Below, in pieces: positions 1-5,776 of a DNA stretch of 10,638 bases. Numbering within the stretch: the stretch's first letter is position 1; each line of letters begins with the position of its first letter. The notes under the pieces are model-generated. The model made no database searches. It was not told where the DNA came from and was given only the letters and a program-made list of their open reading frames with translations. The position numbers and the translations under genes are program-made. The stretch is taken from positions 1 to 10,638 of the forward strand of contig WFTU01000241.1 of assembly GCA_015485375.1 (NCBI GenBank). Reading direction: 5' to 3'. Origin of the DNA: Paracoccaceae bacterium (GTDB lineage Bacteria; Pseudomonadota; Alphaproteobacteria; Rhodobacterales; Rhodobacteraceae).

Positions 1-440
1 GCCTCGATCACCGAGCGGTAGCCGGCGATATTGGCCATCGACGACAGCGCGTCCATTTTCTGGGCACGGGAAATGCGCGGCACCATATCCATGGCAATGG
101 CGTTCACGCCCTTGGTTTTCAGCTTTTTCAGCAGGGCTTCGTTCTGGGCCGGCCAGATGAAGGAAATCAGGGTCTGGCCCTTGCGGAAGCGTTTGACCTC
201 GATTTCCTCGGGGCCGCGCACCTTGATGATGATGTCGCTGGCTTTCCACAGGGCGGCGGCGGTTTTCACCACCTCGACTCCGGCGTCCTTGTAGTCCTGA
301 TCCGAGAAACGGGCGCCTTCGCCCGCACCGGATTCGATCACACATTCATAGCCCAGTTTCTGCAACTGGAGCGCGGATTGCGGCGTCATCGCCACCCGGG
401 CTTCACCCGGATAAATCTCTTTGGGCGCACCTATTTTCAT
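1..440 (-). CDS. pntA: NAD(P) transhydrogenase subunit alpha, N-terminal part (3' end outside window)
   Basis: The reverse strand reads MKIGAPKEIYPGEARVAMTP and continues open for about 146 codons to the window edge. This is the N-terminal AlaDH/PNT domain of the alpha subunit of proton-translocating Re/Si-specific NAD(P) transhydrogenase; the RVAMTP and MDALSSMANIAGYR stretches are characteristic of it. With PntB the enzyme couples hydride transfer from NADH to NADP+ to proton entry across the inner membrane. The ATG at 440-438 is preceded by AAGGAA at a good ribosome-binding distance. Only the N-terminal portion is here, so the NAD-binding Rossmann core and membrane segments cannot be checked. 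Alanine dehydrogenase shares this N-terminal fold, but the MDALSSMANIAGYR sequence favours PntA. It is a neighbour on the same strand as soxT, separated by 139 bases, and has no evident role in sulfur oxidation. Confidence 0.93.
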   Translation of the reverse strand, partial: MKIGAPKEIYPGEARVAMTPQSALQLQKLGYECVIESGAGEGARFSDQDYKDAGVEVVKTAAALWKASDIIIKVRGPEEIEVKRFRKGQTLISFIWPAQNEALLKKLKTKGVNAIAMDMVPRISRAQKMDALSSMANIAGYRSVIE

Positions 441-579
441 TTTACTGTTCCTTGGTCCTGTTGGGAGGAAGGGGTTTGACCCTACATCTAGCCGCATATC
501 GGACCGATTCAAAGTCCGTGACGAAAGAAAATGTCGAAATGCGGCAAAATACCTGACAAATATGATTATGAAATTGCGG
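441..579 (-). promoter_or_regulatory. pntA upstream region with weak sigma70-like promoter
   Basis: This 139-base gap separates the soxT stop from the pntA start, both on the minus strand. On that strand TTGAAT (complement of 507-512) and TAGATG (complement of 485-490) stand 16 bases apart, a weak -35/-10 pair that could drive pntA. No hairpin followed by a T-tract is visible after soxT, so a soxT terminator is not supported. The promoter call rests only on partial matches to consensus. A 10-bp inverted repeat spanning the gap is listed separately. Confidence 0.25.
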
Positions 580-584
580 CTAGA
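487..584. repeat. 10-bp perfect inverted repeat, arms 487-496 and 575-584
   Basis: TCTAGCCGCA at 487-496 is the exact reverse complement of TGCGGCTAGA at 575-584, with 78 bases between. The right arm covers the soxT stop codon (CTA at 580-582); the left arm adjoins the putative pntA -10. A third TGCGGC core lies at 540-545. The loop is too long for a normal terminator. It could be a spaced operator, a remnant of a rearrangement, or chance. Confidence 0.5.
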
Positions 585-1635
585 CTTTCTGGAAGCCGTG
601 AATCAGGTATTTCAGGCCAAGCATGGCGCCGATATAGATCGAGCCGAGGACGATCGGGGCGCTGTAGCTGAGGGCGGAAAAGGCGGTCAGCCCCTGCCCG
701 ATCGAACAGCCGATAGCCAGCACGCCACCGGTGCCCATCAGAAAACCGCCGAGGACCGAACGGCCCAGCTCGCGGGCGTCGTCGCAGGCCTCCCAGCGGA
801 AGCGGCCCTTGATCTGCGTGCCCACAAAAGAGCCGAGAACAACCCCCGCGACGGAGCCGGTGCCGAAATTCATCGAGGCACCGGTCCATGTCATGATATA
901 GACCAGCGTTTCCCCGAGCGGGGCGGAGAAACTGTGCGATTCAATTTCCGCACCGCCAAAGCCGTTACCGGCGATCCATGTGGTGCCCCACCAGCCGGAA
1001 ACGATGGCGAGGCCGACAACCACCGACCAGAACACATGGGTGCGCGAGCTGCGGAAGCCCTTGTCCCAGAAGGCCCAGAGACCGATCAGCGCCGCGATGG
1101 CCAGAGCCGGCACGATGGGCGCAATGCCGATGCTGTCGCCGATCAGGTCGGCAATACCTTGCGCCGGAGCGGCGGGGTCGACCAGAACCGTGGGAAACAG
1201 GATCTCGCGCAGGGCGGCGGTCGGGCCGCCGATCATCATATAGGCGGAGATCGCCATGACAGTGGCGACGACGAAACTGCGCAAATCCCCACCGGCCATG
1301 CGGGCCAGCGCGCCGAAGCCGCAGTTGCCGGCCAGCGCCATGCCCCAGCCGAACATCAGACCGCCAAGGACGGCAGCCGCAAGGCGGAACTTGAAGATGA
1401 AAAACCGCGAGGTGGCATATTCGACCTGCCCGAGCGCGTTGAGGACAAAAACACCGGTGATGGCCACGGCGATGGCCAGCCCCCACATGCGCAGGCGTTT
1501 TTTGTCGTCGCCATAAAGCGTATCCTCGATTGCGCCGAGGGTGCAGAAACGCCCGATGGCCGAAGCCAGACCGAGGGCGATGCCGCCACCAAGGCCGACG
1601 AGGGCCGCGAGCTGGTTGTCAGCCAGAAAATCCAT
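580..1635 (-). CDS. soxT: YeeE/YedE-family membrane protein, SoxT-like sulfur compound transporter
   Basis: A 351-residue, strongly hydrophobic protein with roughly ten membrane segments. It carries the family's cysteine signatures: GRFCTLGA (Cys31), AGNCGFGAL (Cys105) and IGCSIGQGL (Cys310), plus Cys284 in WEACDDARE. In the YeeE/TsuA family such cysteines line the path that hands thiosulfate across the inner membrane. Genes of this family beside soxR are called soxT. The likely role is uptake of thiosulfate or another sulfur species, either as substrate or as the signal read by cytoplasmic SoxR; which one is inference. Its ATG (1635-1633) overlaps the soxR stop by one base as TGATG, and no clear Shine-Dalgarno precedes it, so translation is probably coupled to soxR. 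The family call is firm; the transported compound is not known from sequence. Confidence 0.87.
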   Translation of the reverse strand: MDFLADNQLAALVGLGGGIALGLASAIGRFCTLGAIEDTLYGDDKKRLRMWGLAIAVAITGVFVLNALGQVEYATSRFFIFKFRLAAAVLGGLMFGWGMALAGNCGFGALARMAGGDLRSFVVATVMAISAYMMIGGPTAALREILFPTVLVDPAAPAQGIADLIGDSIGIAPIVPALAIAALIGLWAFWDKGFRSSRTHVFWSVVVGLAIVSGWWGTTWIAGNGFGGAEIESHSFSAPLGETLVYIMTWTGASMNFGTGSVAGVVLGSFVGTQIKGRFRWEACDDARELGRSVLGGFLMGTGGVLAIGCSIGQGLTAFSALSYSAPIVLGSIYIGAMLGLKYLIHGFQKV

Positions 1636-2015
1636 CAGGAGGACTCACCGTTCACTTTGTCTTTGTTTTCAGGGTCGTCCGGGTCGAAGCTGCAGAACAT
1701 ATCGTAGACGAGCTCGATCATCTGCGCCGCCTTGCGGTCGCCGAGGGAGTAATAGATGGTTTTGCCTTCGCGCCGCGAATTCACCAGCCCTTCGAGGCGC
1801 AAACGCGCCAGCTGCTGGGAGACAGCCGCCTGGCGCGAGGAAAGCAGGTTTTCGAGTTCGGTCACGGATTTTTCGCCCGACACAAGATGACAGAGGATCA
1901 TCAACCGCCCCTCGTGGGCGAGCGCCTTCATGAAATCGGTGGCGGATTTGGCGCTGCTCAGCACCTCCTCGATGGCCTCCTCGGTCATGTCGGGTGAAAT
2001 TGTCGGCAGTGACAT
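1635..2015 (-). CDS. soxR: SoxR, ArsR-family thiosulfate-responsive repressor of the sox operon
   Basis: A 126-residue winged-helix protein. The core runs from about residue 25 to 95: ALAHEGRLMILCHLVSGE, then the recognition helix region SSRQAAVSQQLARLRLEGLV, then the wing RREGKTIYYSL. Cys42 and Cys108 match the two cysteines that SoxR proteins use to sense sulfane sulfur. SoxR proteins repress sox genes until the cysteines are modified. I choose ATG at 2015-2013, with AAGGAA about seven bases upstream; a TTG one codon earlier is a less likely start. It lies 31 bases after soxS on the same strand and overlaps soxT by one base, so soxS-soxR-soxT look like one transcript. Likely targets are the soxS/soxV and soxX upstream regions, as reported for Paracoccus SoxR. 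Confidence 0.93.
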   Translation of the reverse strand: MSLPTISPDMTEEAIEEVLSSAKSATDFMKALAHEGRLMILCHLVSGEKSVTELENLLSSRQAAVSQQLARLRLEGLVNSRREGKTIYYSLGDRKAAQMIELVYDMFCSFDPDDPENKDKVNGESS

Positions 2016-2046
2016 CAAGCTTCCTTAAACAATTTTCCTCAAACGG

Positions 2047-2424
2047 TCAGGAGCCGGATAACTGGCGTTCCTCCTCCGGCAGCTGCGAAATCAGCCGTGC
2101 CAGCATACCCCAGAAAAAGGCCTCCCCCGGATACCCTTCTATACGACCAACCTCGACTCCGTCCAGAAGCAATATAAATGTCGGGGTATACTGCGGGGAG
2201 CTTTCGAGGGTGATGCCGTCGGGAATCGGATCGTCGATGTCCTGGTCGAGCAAGGGAGCGATCTTGCCTTCTTCGGTTTTCGGATAGATGGGACCGATTT
2301 CCTTGTGCCATTTCGCGCACCAGGGGCAGCTGTCGGTCTCGACCATCATCAGGCGCACTTCGGCAAAGGCGGAACTGGCAAAAAGCAGTGCCGCCAAAAC
2401 AGTGATTGTCCTCAGAAAACGCAT
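2047..2424 (-). CDS. soxS: SoxS, periplasmic thioredoxin-like thiol-disulfide oxidoreductase
   Basis: A 125-residue protein with a Sec signal peptide (residues 1-21, ending SSAFA) and a thioredoxin fold. The active site is CPWC at Cys33/Cys36, close to the mature N-terminus, and the cis-proline loop is YTPTF around Pro81. In Paracoccus pantotrophus SoxS is a periplasmic thioredoxin that reductively activates SoxYZ, and soxS sits next to soxR, divergent from soxV, exactly as here. It probably takes electrons from SoxV; since no soxW is present in the window, it may be the only periplasmic partner encoded nearby. The ATG at 2424-2422 has a weak AAGGGG upstream. A well-matched promoter lies in the divergent region. 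Confidence 0.9.
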   Translation of the reverse strand: MRFLRTITVLAALLFASSAFAEVRLMMVETDSCPWCAKWHKEIGPIYPKTEEGKIAPLLDQDIDDPIPDGITLESSPQYTPTFILLLDGVEVGRIEGYPGEAFFWGMLARLISQLPEEERQLSGS

Positions 2425-2514
2425 GTCGGCCCCTTTTTGTTGCTTAATTACGCATCAAGATATAGGAATATGTCTTCAAGATCAATTTTTTTAGCGCACG
2501 GGGAAGTAACCATT
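2425..2514. promoter_or_regulatory. soxS/soxV divergent control region
   Basis: These 90 AT-rich bases separate divergent soxS and soxV. They contain the soxS promoter, a motif shared with the soxX upstream region (ATATAGGAAT, 2460-2469), and a direct repeat TCAAGAT at 2455-2461 and 2476-2482, which are 21 bases apart, about two helical turns. In Paracoccus pantotrophus the equivalent soxS-soxV gap is a SoxR target, so one or both of these elements may be the operator. No convincing -35/-10 pair was found for soxV; TTGCTT (2440-2445) with TATAGG (2461-2466) is possible but has a 15-base spacer. Confidence 0.7.
2457..2485 (-). promoter_or_regulatory. predicted soxS promoter
   Basis: On the minus strand TTGATC (complement of 2480-2485) and TATCTT (complement of 2457-2462) are separated by exactly 17 bases, each matching four of six consensus positions. 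The spacing to the soxS ATG (about 33 bases from the -10) is reasonable. The candidate SoxR motif 2460-2469 covers the -10 end and spacer, which would suit repression. Confidence 0.5.
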
Positions 2515-3258
2515 ATGGGCCTGGACGTCAGCTATATGAGTGCGGCCCTTGCGGGTCTGCTGTCGTTTTTTTCCCCCTGCATCCTGCCGATCGTGCCGTT
2601 CTATCTGTGCTATATGGCCGGTCTTTCGATCAAGGAACTGGACGAAAACGCGGAGATCTCGCCGGGGGCGCGGCGGCGGCTGGTGCTGTCGGCGGTGTTG
2701 TTCTCGGCCGGTGTGGTGACGGTGTTTACCATCCTCGGGCTGGCGGCAACGGCGATCGGGCAGGCCTTGCGCGACTATGACACCATTCTGGGCTGGGCGG
2801 CGGCGGCGATCCTGACGCTGTTCGGGCTGCATTTCCTCGGCTGGCTGAAAATCCCCCTGCTCTATCGCGAGGCACGGGTGAATTCGAGCGCTGTGAAACC
2901 GGCAAGCTATGTCGGGTCCTATCTGATCGGGCTGGCCTTCGGCTTCGGCTGGACGCCCTGCGTCGGGCCGGCGCTGGCGGCGATCCTGTTCATTGCCTCG
3001 CAGCAGGAGAGCCTGACGCATGGCGCCGGACTGCTGATGGTTTACGGCGCCTTCATGACCGTGCCGTTCATTCTGGCCGCGGTATTTTCCGGCCCGTTCC
3101 TGCGCTGGGTGCAGCGGAACCGGAAATATATGGGCATCGTCGAGAAACTGATGGGCGCGTTTCTGATTCTGTTCGCGGTCCTGATCGTGACCGGCTGGAT
3201 CGGGGCCATGGCGACCTGGCTGTTCCAGAAATTTCCCAACCTCTTTATCTTCGGTTAA
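2515..3258 (+). CDS. soxV: SoxV, CcdA/DsbD-like membrane thiol-disulfide electron carrier
   Basis: A 247-residue inner-membrane protein with about six membrane helices. The two CcdA-family redox cysteines are visible in SFFSPCILP (Cys22) and GWTPCVGPAL (Cys149), in the two halves of the pseudo-symmetric fold. SoxV carries reducing equivalents from cytoplasmic thioredoxin to a periplasmic thioredoxin, which then keeps SoxYZ active. I choose ATG at 2515, with GGGGAAG eight bases upstream; the length then agrees with known SoxV. An in-frame ATG at 2470 is possible but would add 15 residues inside the control region. soxV is divergent from soxS and followed by a 200-base gap before soxX; unlike in Paracoccus, no soxW lies between. 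Confidence 0.93.
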   Translation: MGLDVSYMSAALAGLLSFFSPCILPIVPFYLCYMAGLSIKELDENAEISPGARRRLVLSAVLFSAGVVTVFTILGLAATAIGQALRDYDTILGWAAAAILTLFGLHFLGWLKIPLLYREARVNSSAVKPASYVGSYLIGLAFGFGWTPCVGPALAAILFIASQQESLTHGAGLLMVYGAFMTVPFILAAVFSGPFLRWVQRNRKYMGIVEKLMGAFLILFAVLIVTGWIGAMATWLFQKFPNLFIFG

Positions 3259-3325
3259 TTACACAGCGAGCCGTAAAAACGCTTATGTTTCAGGCTCAAG
3301 CGCAATGGTGCAATGCAATAATCCC

Positions 3326-3355
3326 TTGATATATTAGGTTTTTCTAAATTATCAA
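3326..3355 (+). promoter_or_regulatory. 30-bp imperfect dyad, candidate SoxR operator overlapping a soxX promoter
   Basis: TTGATATATTAG (3326-3337) faces CTAAATTATCAA (3344-3355) across a six-base spacer; ten of twelve positions pair. The outer hexamers TTGATA and TATCAA also read as a -35 (five of six) and -10 (four of six) with an 18-base spacer, so a repressor here would block the polymerase. ArsR-family dimers bind imperfect AT-rich dyads of this kind. The operator role and the promoter are inferred. Confidence 0.5.
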
Positions 3356-3357
3356 TC

Positions 3358-3367
3358 ATTCCGATAT
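3358..3367 (+). promoter_or_regulatory. motif shared with soxS/soxV region
   Basis: ATTCCGATAT here is the reverse complement, with one mismatch, of ATATAGGAAT at 2460-2469. It would lie at about the start point of a transcript from the promoter at 3326-3355. Occurrence in both regions expected to bind SoxR makes it an operator candidate, but ten bases is short and AT-rich. Confidence 0.35.
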
Positions 3368-3412
3368 GTGAATTTATTGTTGCCTAGTCACTTGTTTGTG
3401 AGCTACGCTTGA

Positions 3413-3426
3413 TTGATCCAAATCAA
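3413..3426 (+). promoter_or_regulatory. perfect FNR/FnrL-type binding box
   Basis: The sequence TTGAT-CCAA-ATCAA matches all ten fixed positions of the FNR/Anr/FnrL consensus TTGAT-N4-ATCAA. It is nested with another perfect inverted repeat, CTTGATT (3408-3414) and AATCAAG (3421-3427). Its centre (3419.5) is only about 40 bases before the soxX ATG and about 27 before the Shine-Dalgarno. A class II activator site centred at -41.5 would start transcription at the start codon, so a downstream, repressing position, or a site overlapping a start point, is more likely. A Crp/Fnr-family regulator such as FnrL or a Dnr/NnrR protein could bind. Confidence 0.65.
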
Positions 3427-3458
3427 GAACCAAGAGCAAAATCTAGGGAGGATAGTGC

Positions 3459-3917
3459 ATGAAGCGCAAAGCGTTTCTTATAATCGGGGCTACAGTCGCA
3501 ATCGCGACGATGGCTGCCGCAGAGGTGATCGCGCCCGGCGATGTCGTCTTCGAGGACGGGGGTGCTGTCCTGCAGTCGCTCACCGGAACTCCGGGCGATC
3601 CGGTGGCCGGTCGCGATATTTTCGCCAACCGCAAGCTGGGTAACTGCCTTGCATGCCACCAGAACACAGACCTGAATGACCAGCTGTTCCACGGTGAAGT
3701 CGGTCCGTCGCTCGACGGTGTGGCCGATCGCTGGGAGGAAGCGCAGCTGCGCGGTATCCTGACCAATTCGAAGAACACCTTCGAGGACACCATCATGCCG
3801 GCCTTCTACCGCACCGACGGCCTTAGCCGCGTGATGGAGAAGTTCCAGGGCAAAACCATCCTGACAGCACAGCAGGTCGAGGATGTCCTCGCCTATCTGC
3901 TGACACTCAAGGAATAA
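3459..3917 (+). CDS. soxX: SoxX, monoheme cytochrome c subunit of SoxXA
   Basis: A 152-residue periplasmic cytochrome c with a Sec signal peptide (about residues 1-21, ending MAAA). The heme motif is CLACH (Cys63, Cys66, His67), and Met113 in TIMPAFYR is the likely second axial ligand. SoxX pairs with SoxA to couple thiosulfate oxidatively to the SoxY cysteine and receives the electrons released. The start ATG follows GGGAGG by seven bases. It is first in the soxXYZABCD run, behind a 200-base control region. The next gene, soxY, begins 53 bases on, with a small hairpin between. The length is that of usual alphaproteobacterial SoxX. Confidence 0.95.
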   Translation: MKRKAFLIIGATVAIATMAAAEVIAPGDVVFEDGGAVLQSLTGTPGDPVAGRDIFANRKLGNCLACHQNTDLNDQLFHGEVGPSLDGVADRWEEAQLRGILTNSKNTFEDTIMPAFYRTDGLSRVMEKFQGKTILTAQQVEDVLAYLLTLKE

Positions 3918-3922
3918 CGGGG

Positions 3923-3937
3923 CGGCGGCACCCGCCG
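3923..3937 (+). other. intercistronic hairpin between soxX and soxY
   Basis: CGGCGG (3923-3928) pairs perfectly with CCGCCG (3932-3937) over a CAC loop, extendable by one G-C with a wobble. It begins six bases after the soxX stop and no T-tract follows, so it is not a standard terminator. It could slow 3' exonucleases or mark a processing site. Role inferred. Confidence 0.45.
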
Positions 3938-3970
3938 TCTGGCCTGTGATCAAACACTAGGAGAACAAAA

Positions 3971-4390
3971 ATGGATTTTACGAGACGTGACGCCCTGATA
4001 GTCGGTGCCGGTGCTGCTGCTGCAGCCATGCTGCCGCTTCGGGCCTTCGCCACGCCGACGGATGATGCGATTGCCGAATTTACCGGCGGCGCTGACATGG
4101 CCGATACGGGTGTAACCCTGACGGCCCCCGAAATTGCCGAGAACGGCAACACGGTTCCGATTTCGGTATCGGCCCCGGGTGCCGAGAGCATTGCGGTCTA
4201 TGCCACCGCCAACCCGAACCCGGGTGTTGTCACCTTCAACTTCGGCCCGCTGTCCGGTTCGCAGGAAGTTGCCACGCGCATCCGCCTCGCCGGTACGCAG
4301 GACATCATCGCAGTTGCCAAAATGAAAGACGGCTCCTTCGCCATGACGAAAGCGGCTGTCAAAGTAACCATCGGCGGCTGCGGCGGCTAA
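3971..4390 (+). CDS. soxY: SoxY, sulfur-carrier subunit of SoxYZ
   Basis: A 139-residue protein. Residues 1-27 form a Tat signal (TRRDALIVG with Arg5-Arg6, hydrophobic alanine-rich stretch, AFA before the cut), so it is exported folded. The immunoglobulin-like carrier domain ends in the flexible GGCGG tail, where Cys137 carries thiosulfate-derived sulfur as a thioether-free covalent adduct through the Sox cycle. Length and tail match Paracoccus SoxY. AGGAG lies a few bases before the ATG. soxZ follows after 23 bases, as expected for partners made in equal amounts. No oddities seen. Confidence 0.97.
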   Translation: MDFTRRDALIVGAGAAAAAMLPLRAFATPTDDAIAEFTGGADMADTGVTLTAPEIAENGNTVPISVSAPGAESIAVYATANPNPGVVTFNFGPLSGSQEVATRIRLAGTQDIIAVAKMKDGSFAMTKAAVKVTIGGCGG

Positions 4391-4413
4391 TCAAGGATTG
4401 AGGAGAATACAAT

Positions 4414-4743
4414 ATGTCTTCAGACGTTAAACCCCGCGTAAAAGTCCCGAAGAAAGCCAAGGCTGGCGATACGATCACCATCAAGACGCTGATCAGCCAC
4501 AAAATGGAATCCGGGCAGCGCAAGGACAAGGACGGGAACAAGATCCCCCGTTCGATCATCAACACCTTCACCTGTGACTTCAACGGGCAGAATGTGCTGA
4601 CGGTCGGTCTTGAAACCGCCATCTCGACCAACCCCTATTTCCAGTTCGAAGCCATCGTTCCCGAAGCCGGCGACTTTGTCTTCACCTGGCTGGATGACAC
4701 GGGCGAGGTCTATACGACATCAAAATCCATCGCAATCGGCTGA
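4414..4743 (+). CDS. soxZ: SoxZ, partner subunit of the SoxYZ carrier
   Basis: A 109-residue all-beta protein starting MSSDVKPRVKVPKKAKAGDT, containing ISHKMESGQRKD in its first third and ending FTWLDDTGEVYTTSKSIAIG, all typical of SoxZ. It has no signal peptide and presumably crosses to the periplasm with SoxY by the Tat route. It binds SoxY and provides the surface docked by SoxXA, SoxB and SoxCD. One cysteine (CDFNGQN) is present but has no known role. The start has GAGGAG upstream. It lies between soxY and soxA, with gaps of 23 and 33 bases and no hairpins, so Y, Z and A may be translated from one uniform message. Confidence 0.97.
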   Translation: MSSDVKPRVKVPKKAKAGDTITIKTLISHKMESGQRKDKDGNKIPRSIINTFTCDFNGQNVLTVGLETAISTNPYFQFEAIVPEAGDFVFTWLDDTGEVYTTSKSIAIG

Positions 4744-4776
4744 TCGGCTGCAGGAACAAGAGGGAGGAAAAACACA

Positions 4777-5640
4777 ATGATAATCTCAAACCTGCAACGA
4801 GTAATGGCGATTGCAACAGTGGCAACGCTCGGACTCGGTGCGACCGCGGCCTTTGCCGTCGACTCGTCACCGCTGGTGATCAACGACGAGGAAACCATTG
4901 CGACGCATGCACCCGCAGCGCCGTTTCTGGAAAACCTCGACGAAGTGATCTCCGGCTGGGCGTTCCGCTCGACGGAAACACAGGCCCTGCAGCTCGACGA
5001 TTTCGACAACCCGGGCATGATCTTTGTCGATCAGGCCATTGACGAGTGGACCAAGGTTGACGGCACTGCCGGCAAATCCTGCGCCGCCTGTCATACCGGT
5101 GGTCCGGAAGAGTTCGCCGGTCTGCGCGCCACGCTTCCGAAATGGAACGAGGAGAAGCAGGCACTCTATACGATGGAAGACTACATCAACGAGTGCCGGA
5201 CCGAGCGCATGGGCGCCGAAGCCTGGAGCTGGAGCGGTGCAAGCATGACTGCCATGAATGCCCTGATCAGCCTGCAGTCGCGTGGCATGACGGTCAATGT
5301 GGCCACGGACGGCCCCGTGGCCGACATGTGGGAACAGGGTAAGGAAATCTACTATACCCGTGTTGGCCAGCTTGATCTGTCTTGTGCAAATTGCCACGAG
5401 AACAACTACGGCAACATGATCCGTGCCGACCGCCTTTCGCAGGGTCAGGTCAACGGGTTCCCGACGTATCGCCTGAAAAACGCCAAACTGAATTCCATTC
5501 AGGGCCGTTTCAAAGGCTGCATGAAAAACGTTCGTGCAACGCCGTACAAAGTCGGTTCGGACGAGTTCCGTGCGCTGGAGCTTTATGTCTCCTCCCGCGG
5601 GAACGGTTTGATGGTCGAAAGCCCGTCGGTTCGCAACTAG
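4777..5640 (+). CDS. soxA: SoxA, diheme cytochrome c subunit of SoxXA
   Basis: A 287-residue periplasmic cytochrome with a Sec signal peptide (about residues 1-27, ending AAFA). There are two heme motifs: CAACH (Cys102, Cys105, His106) and CANCH (Cys203, Cys206, His207), so it is the diheme form. Cys140 in INECRTERMG is the probable distal ligand of heme 1; Cys248 in RFKGCMKNVRA is the ligand of the active-site heme, which in known SoxA is a persulfide at the catalytic centre. With SoxX it attaches thiosulfate to SoxY Cys137. GGGAGG precedes the ATG. The family's usual features are intact. A strong hairpin lies just after the stop. This soxA must not be confused with the sarcosine oxidase alpha gene at the right end of the window, also called soxA. 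Confidence 0.97.
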   Translation: MIISNLQRVMAIATVATLGLGATAAFAVDSSPLVINDEETIATHAPAAPFLENLDEVISGWAFRSTETQALQLDDFDNPGMIFVDQAIDEWTKVDGTAGKSCAACHTGGPEEFAGLRATLPKWNEEKQALYTMEDYINECRTERMGAEAWSWSGASMTAMNALISLQSRGMTVNVATDGPVADMWEQGKEIYYTRVGQLDLSCANCHENNYGNMIRADRLSQGQVNGFPTYRLKNAKLNSIQGRFKGCMKNVRATPYKVGSDEFRALELYVSSRGNGLMVESPSVRN

Positions 5641-5646
5641 CAGTTT

Positions 5647-5676
5647 TCCGGCCCCGGTGTTCGCATCGGGGCCGGA
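5647..5676 (+). other. strong hairpin with UUCG loop between soxA and soxB
   Basis: TCCGGCCCCG (5647-5656) pairs perfectly with CGGGGCCGGA (5667-5676); three further pairs (one a G-T wobble) close a TTCG tetraloop at 5660-5663. It starts seven bases after the soxA stop and no T-tract follows on the plus strand, so it is more likely a message-stabilising structure or attenuator than a full terminator. Confidence 0.7.
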
Positions 5677-5717
5677 TCCTACGCCCCCTTCCCCCGTTTC
5701 GAGGAGTCGGCGTTGGC

Positions 5718-5734
5718 GCACCGGAACGCGGTGC
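5718..5734 (+). other. second hairpin between soxA and soxB
   Basis: GCACCG (5718-5723) and CGGTGC (5729-5734) form a perfect six-bp stem over GAACG. It lies about 40 bases before the soxB start. With the preceding hairpin it fills much of the 136-base soxA-soxB gap. Function unknown. Confidence 0.4.
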
Positions 5735-5776
5735 TCTTGCCCCCACTCTTGATTTATGACCCAACCGGAGAGAAAT

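Larger units (their letters stand above)
3259..3458 (+). promoter_or_regulatory. soxX upstream control region
   Basis: This AT-rich, 200-base gap has no gene and holds several signals listed separately: a 30-bp imperfect dyad (3326-3355), a copy of the motif found in the soxS/soxV region (3358-3367), and a perfect FNR-type box (3413-3426). A second weak promoter-like pair is TTGCCT (3380-3385) with TACGCT (3404-3409). The soxX Shine-Dalgarno is GGGAGG at 3446-3451. Its position matches the soxW-soxX region that SoxR binds in Paracoccus. A three-fold GCAAT repeat at 3302-3319 is also present, meaning unknown. Confidence 0.75.

Noticed and set aside
500..518. CGGAC/GTCCG hairpin upstream of pntA as soxT terminator
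   Set aside because: Five-bp stem with nine-base loop and no T-tract on the minus strand.
421..1707. 428-codon plus-strand open frame opposite soxT
   Set aside because: It lies antisense to a clear membrane protein; its product is rich in Gly, Asp, Arg and His with no domain or hydrophobic pattern, as expected for a high-GC shadow frame.
2470..2514. Upstream in-frame ATG (2470) for soxV
   Set aside because: It would put coding sequence in the soxS/soxV control region and add polar residues before the first membrane helix; the ATG at 2515 has a better ribosome-binding site.
3268..3297. GAGCC/GGCTC stem after soxV as terminator
   Set aside because: Only five pairs with a 20-base loop and no T-tract follow it; too weak to call.
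3302..3319. Three GCAAT repeats before soxX
   Set aside because: Short and irregularly spaced; not distinguishable from chance.
4867..5721. 284-codon minus-strand open frame opposite soxA
   Set aside because: Shadow of soxA; no ribosome-binding site or recognisable domain.
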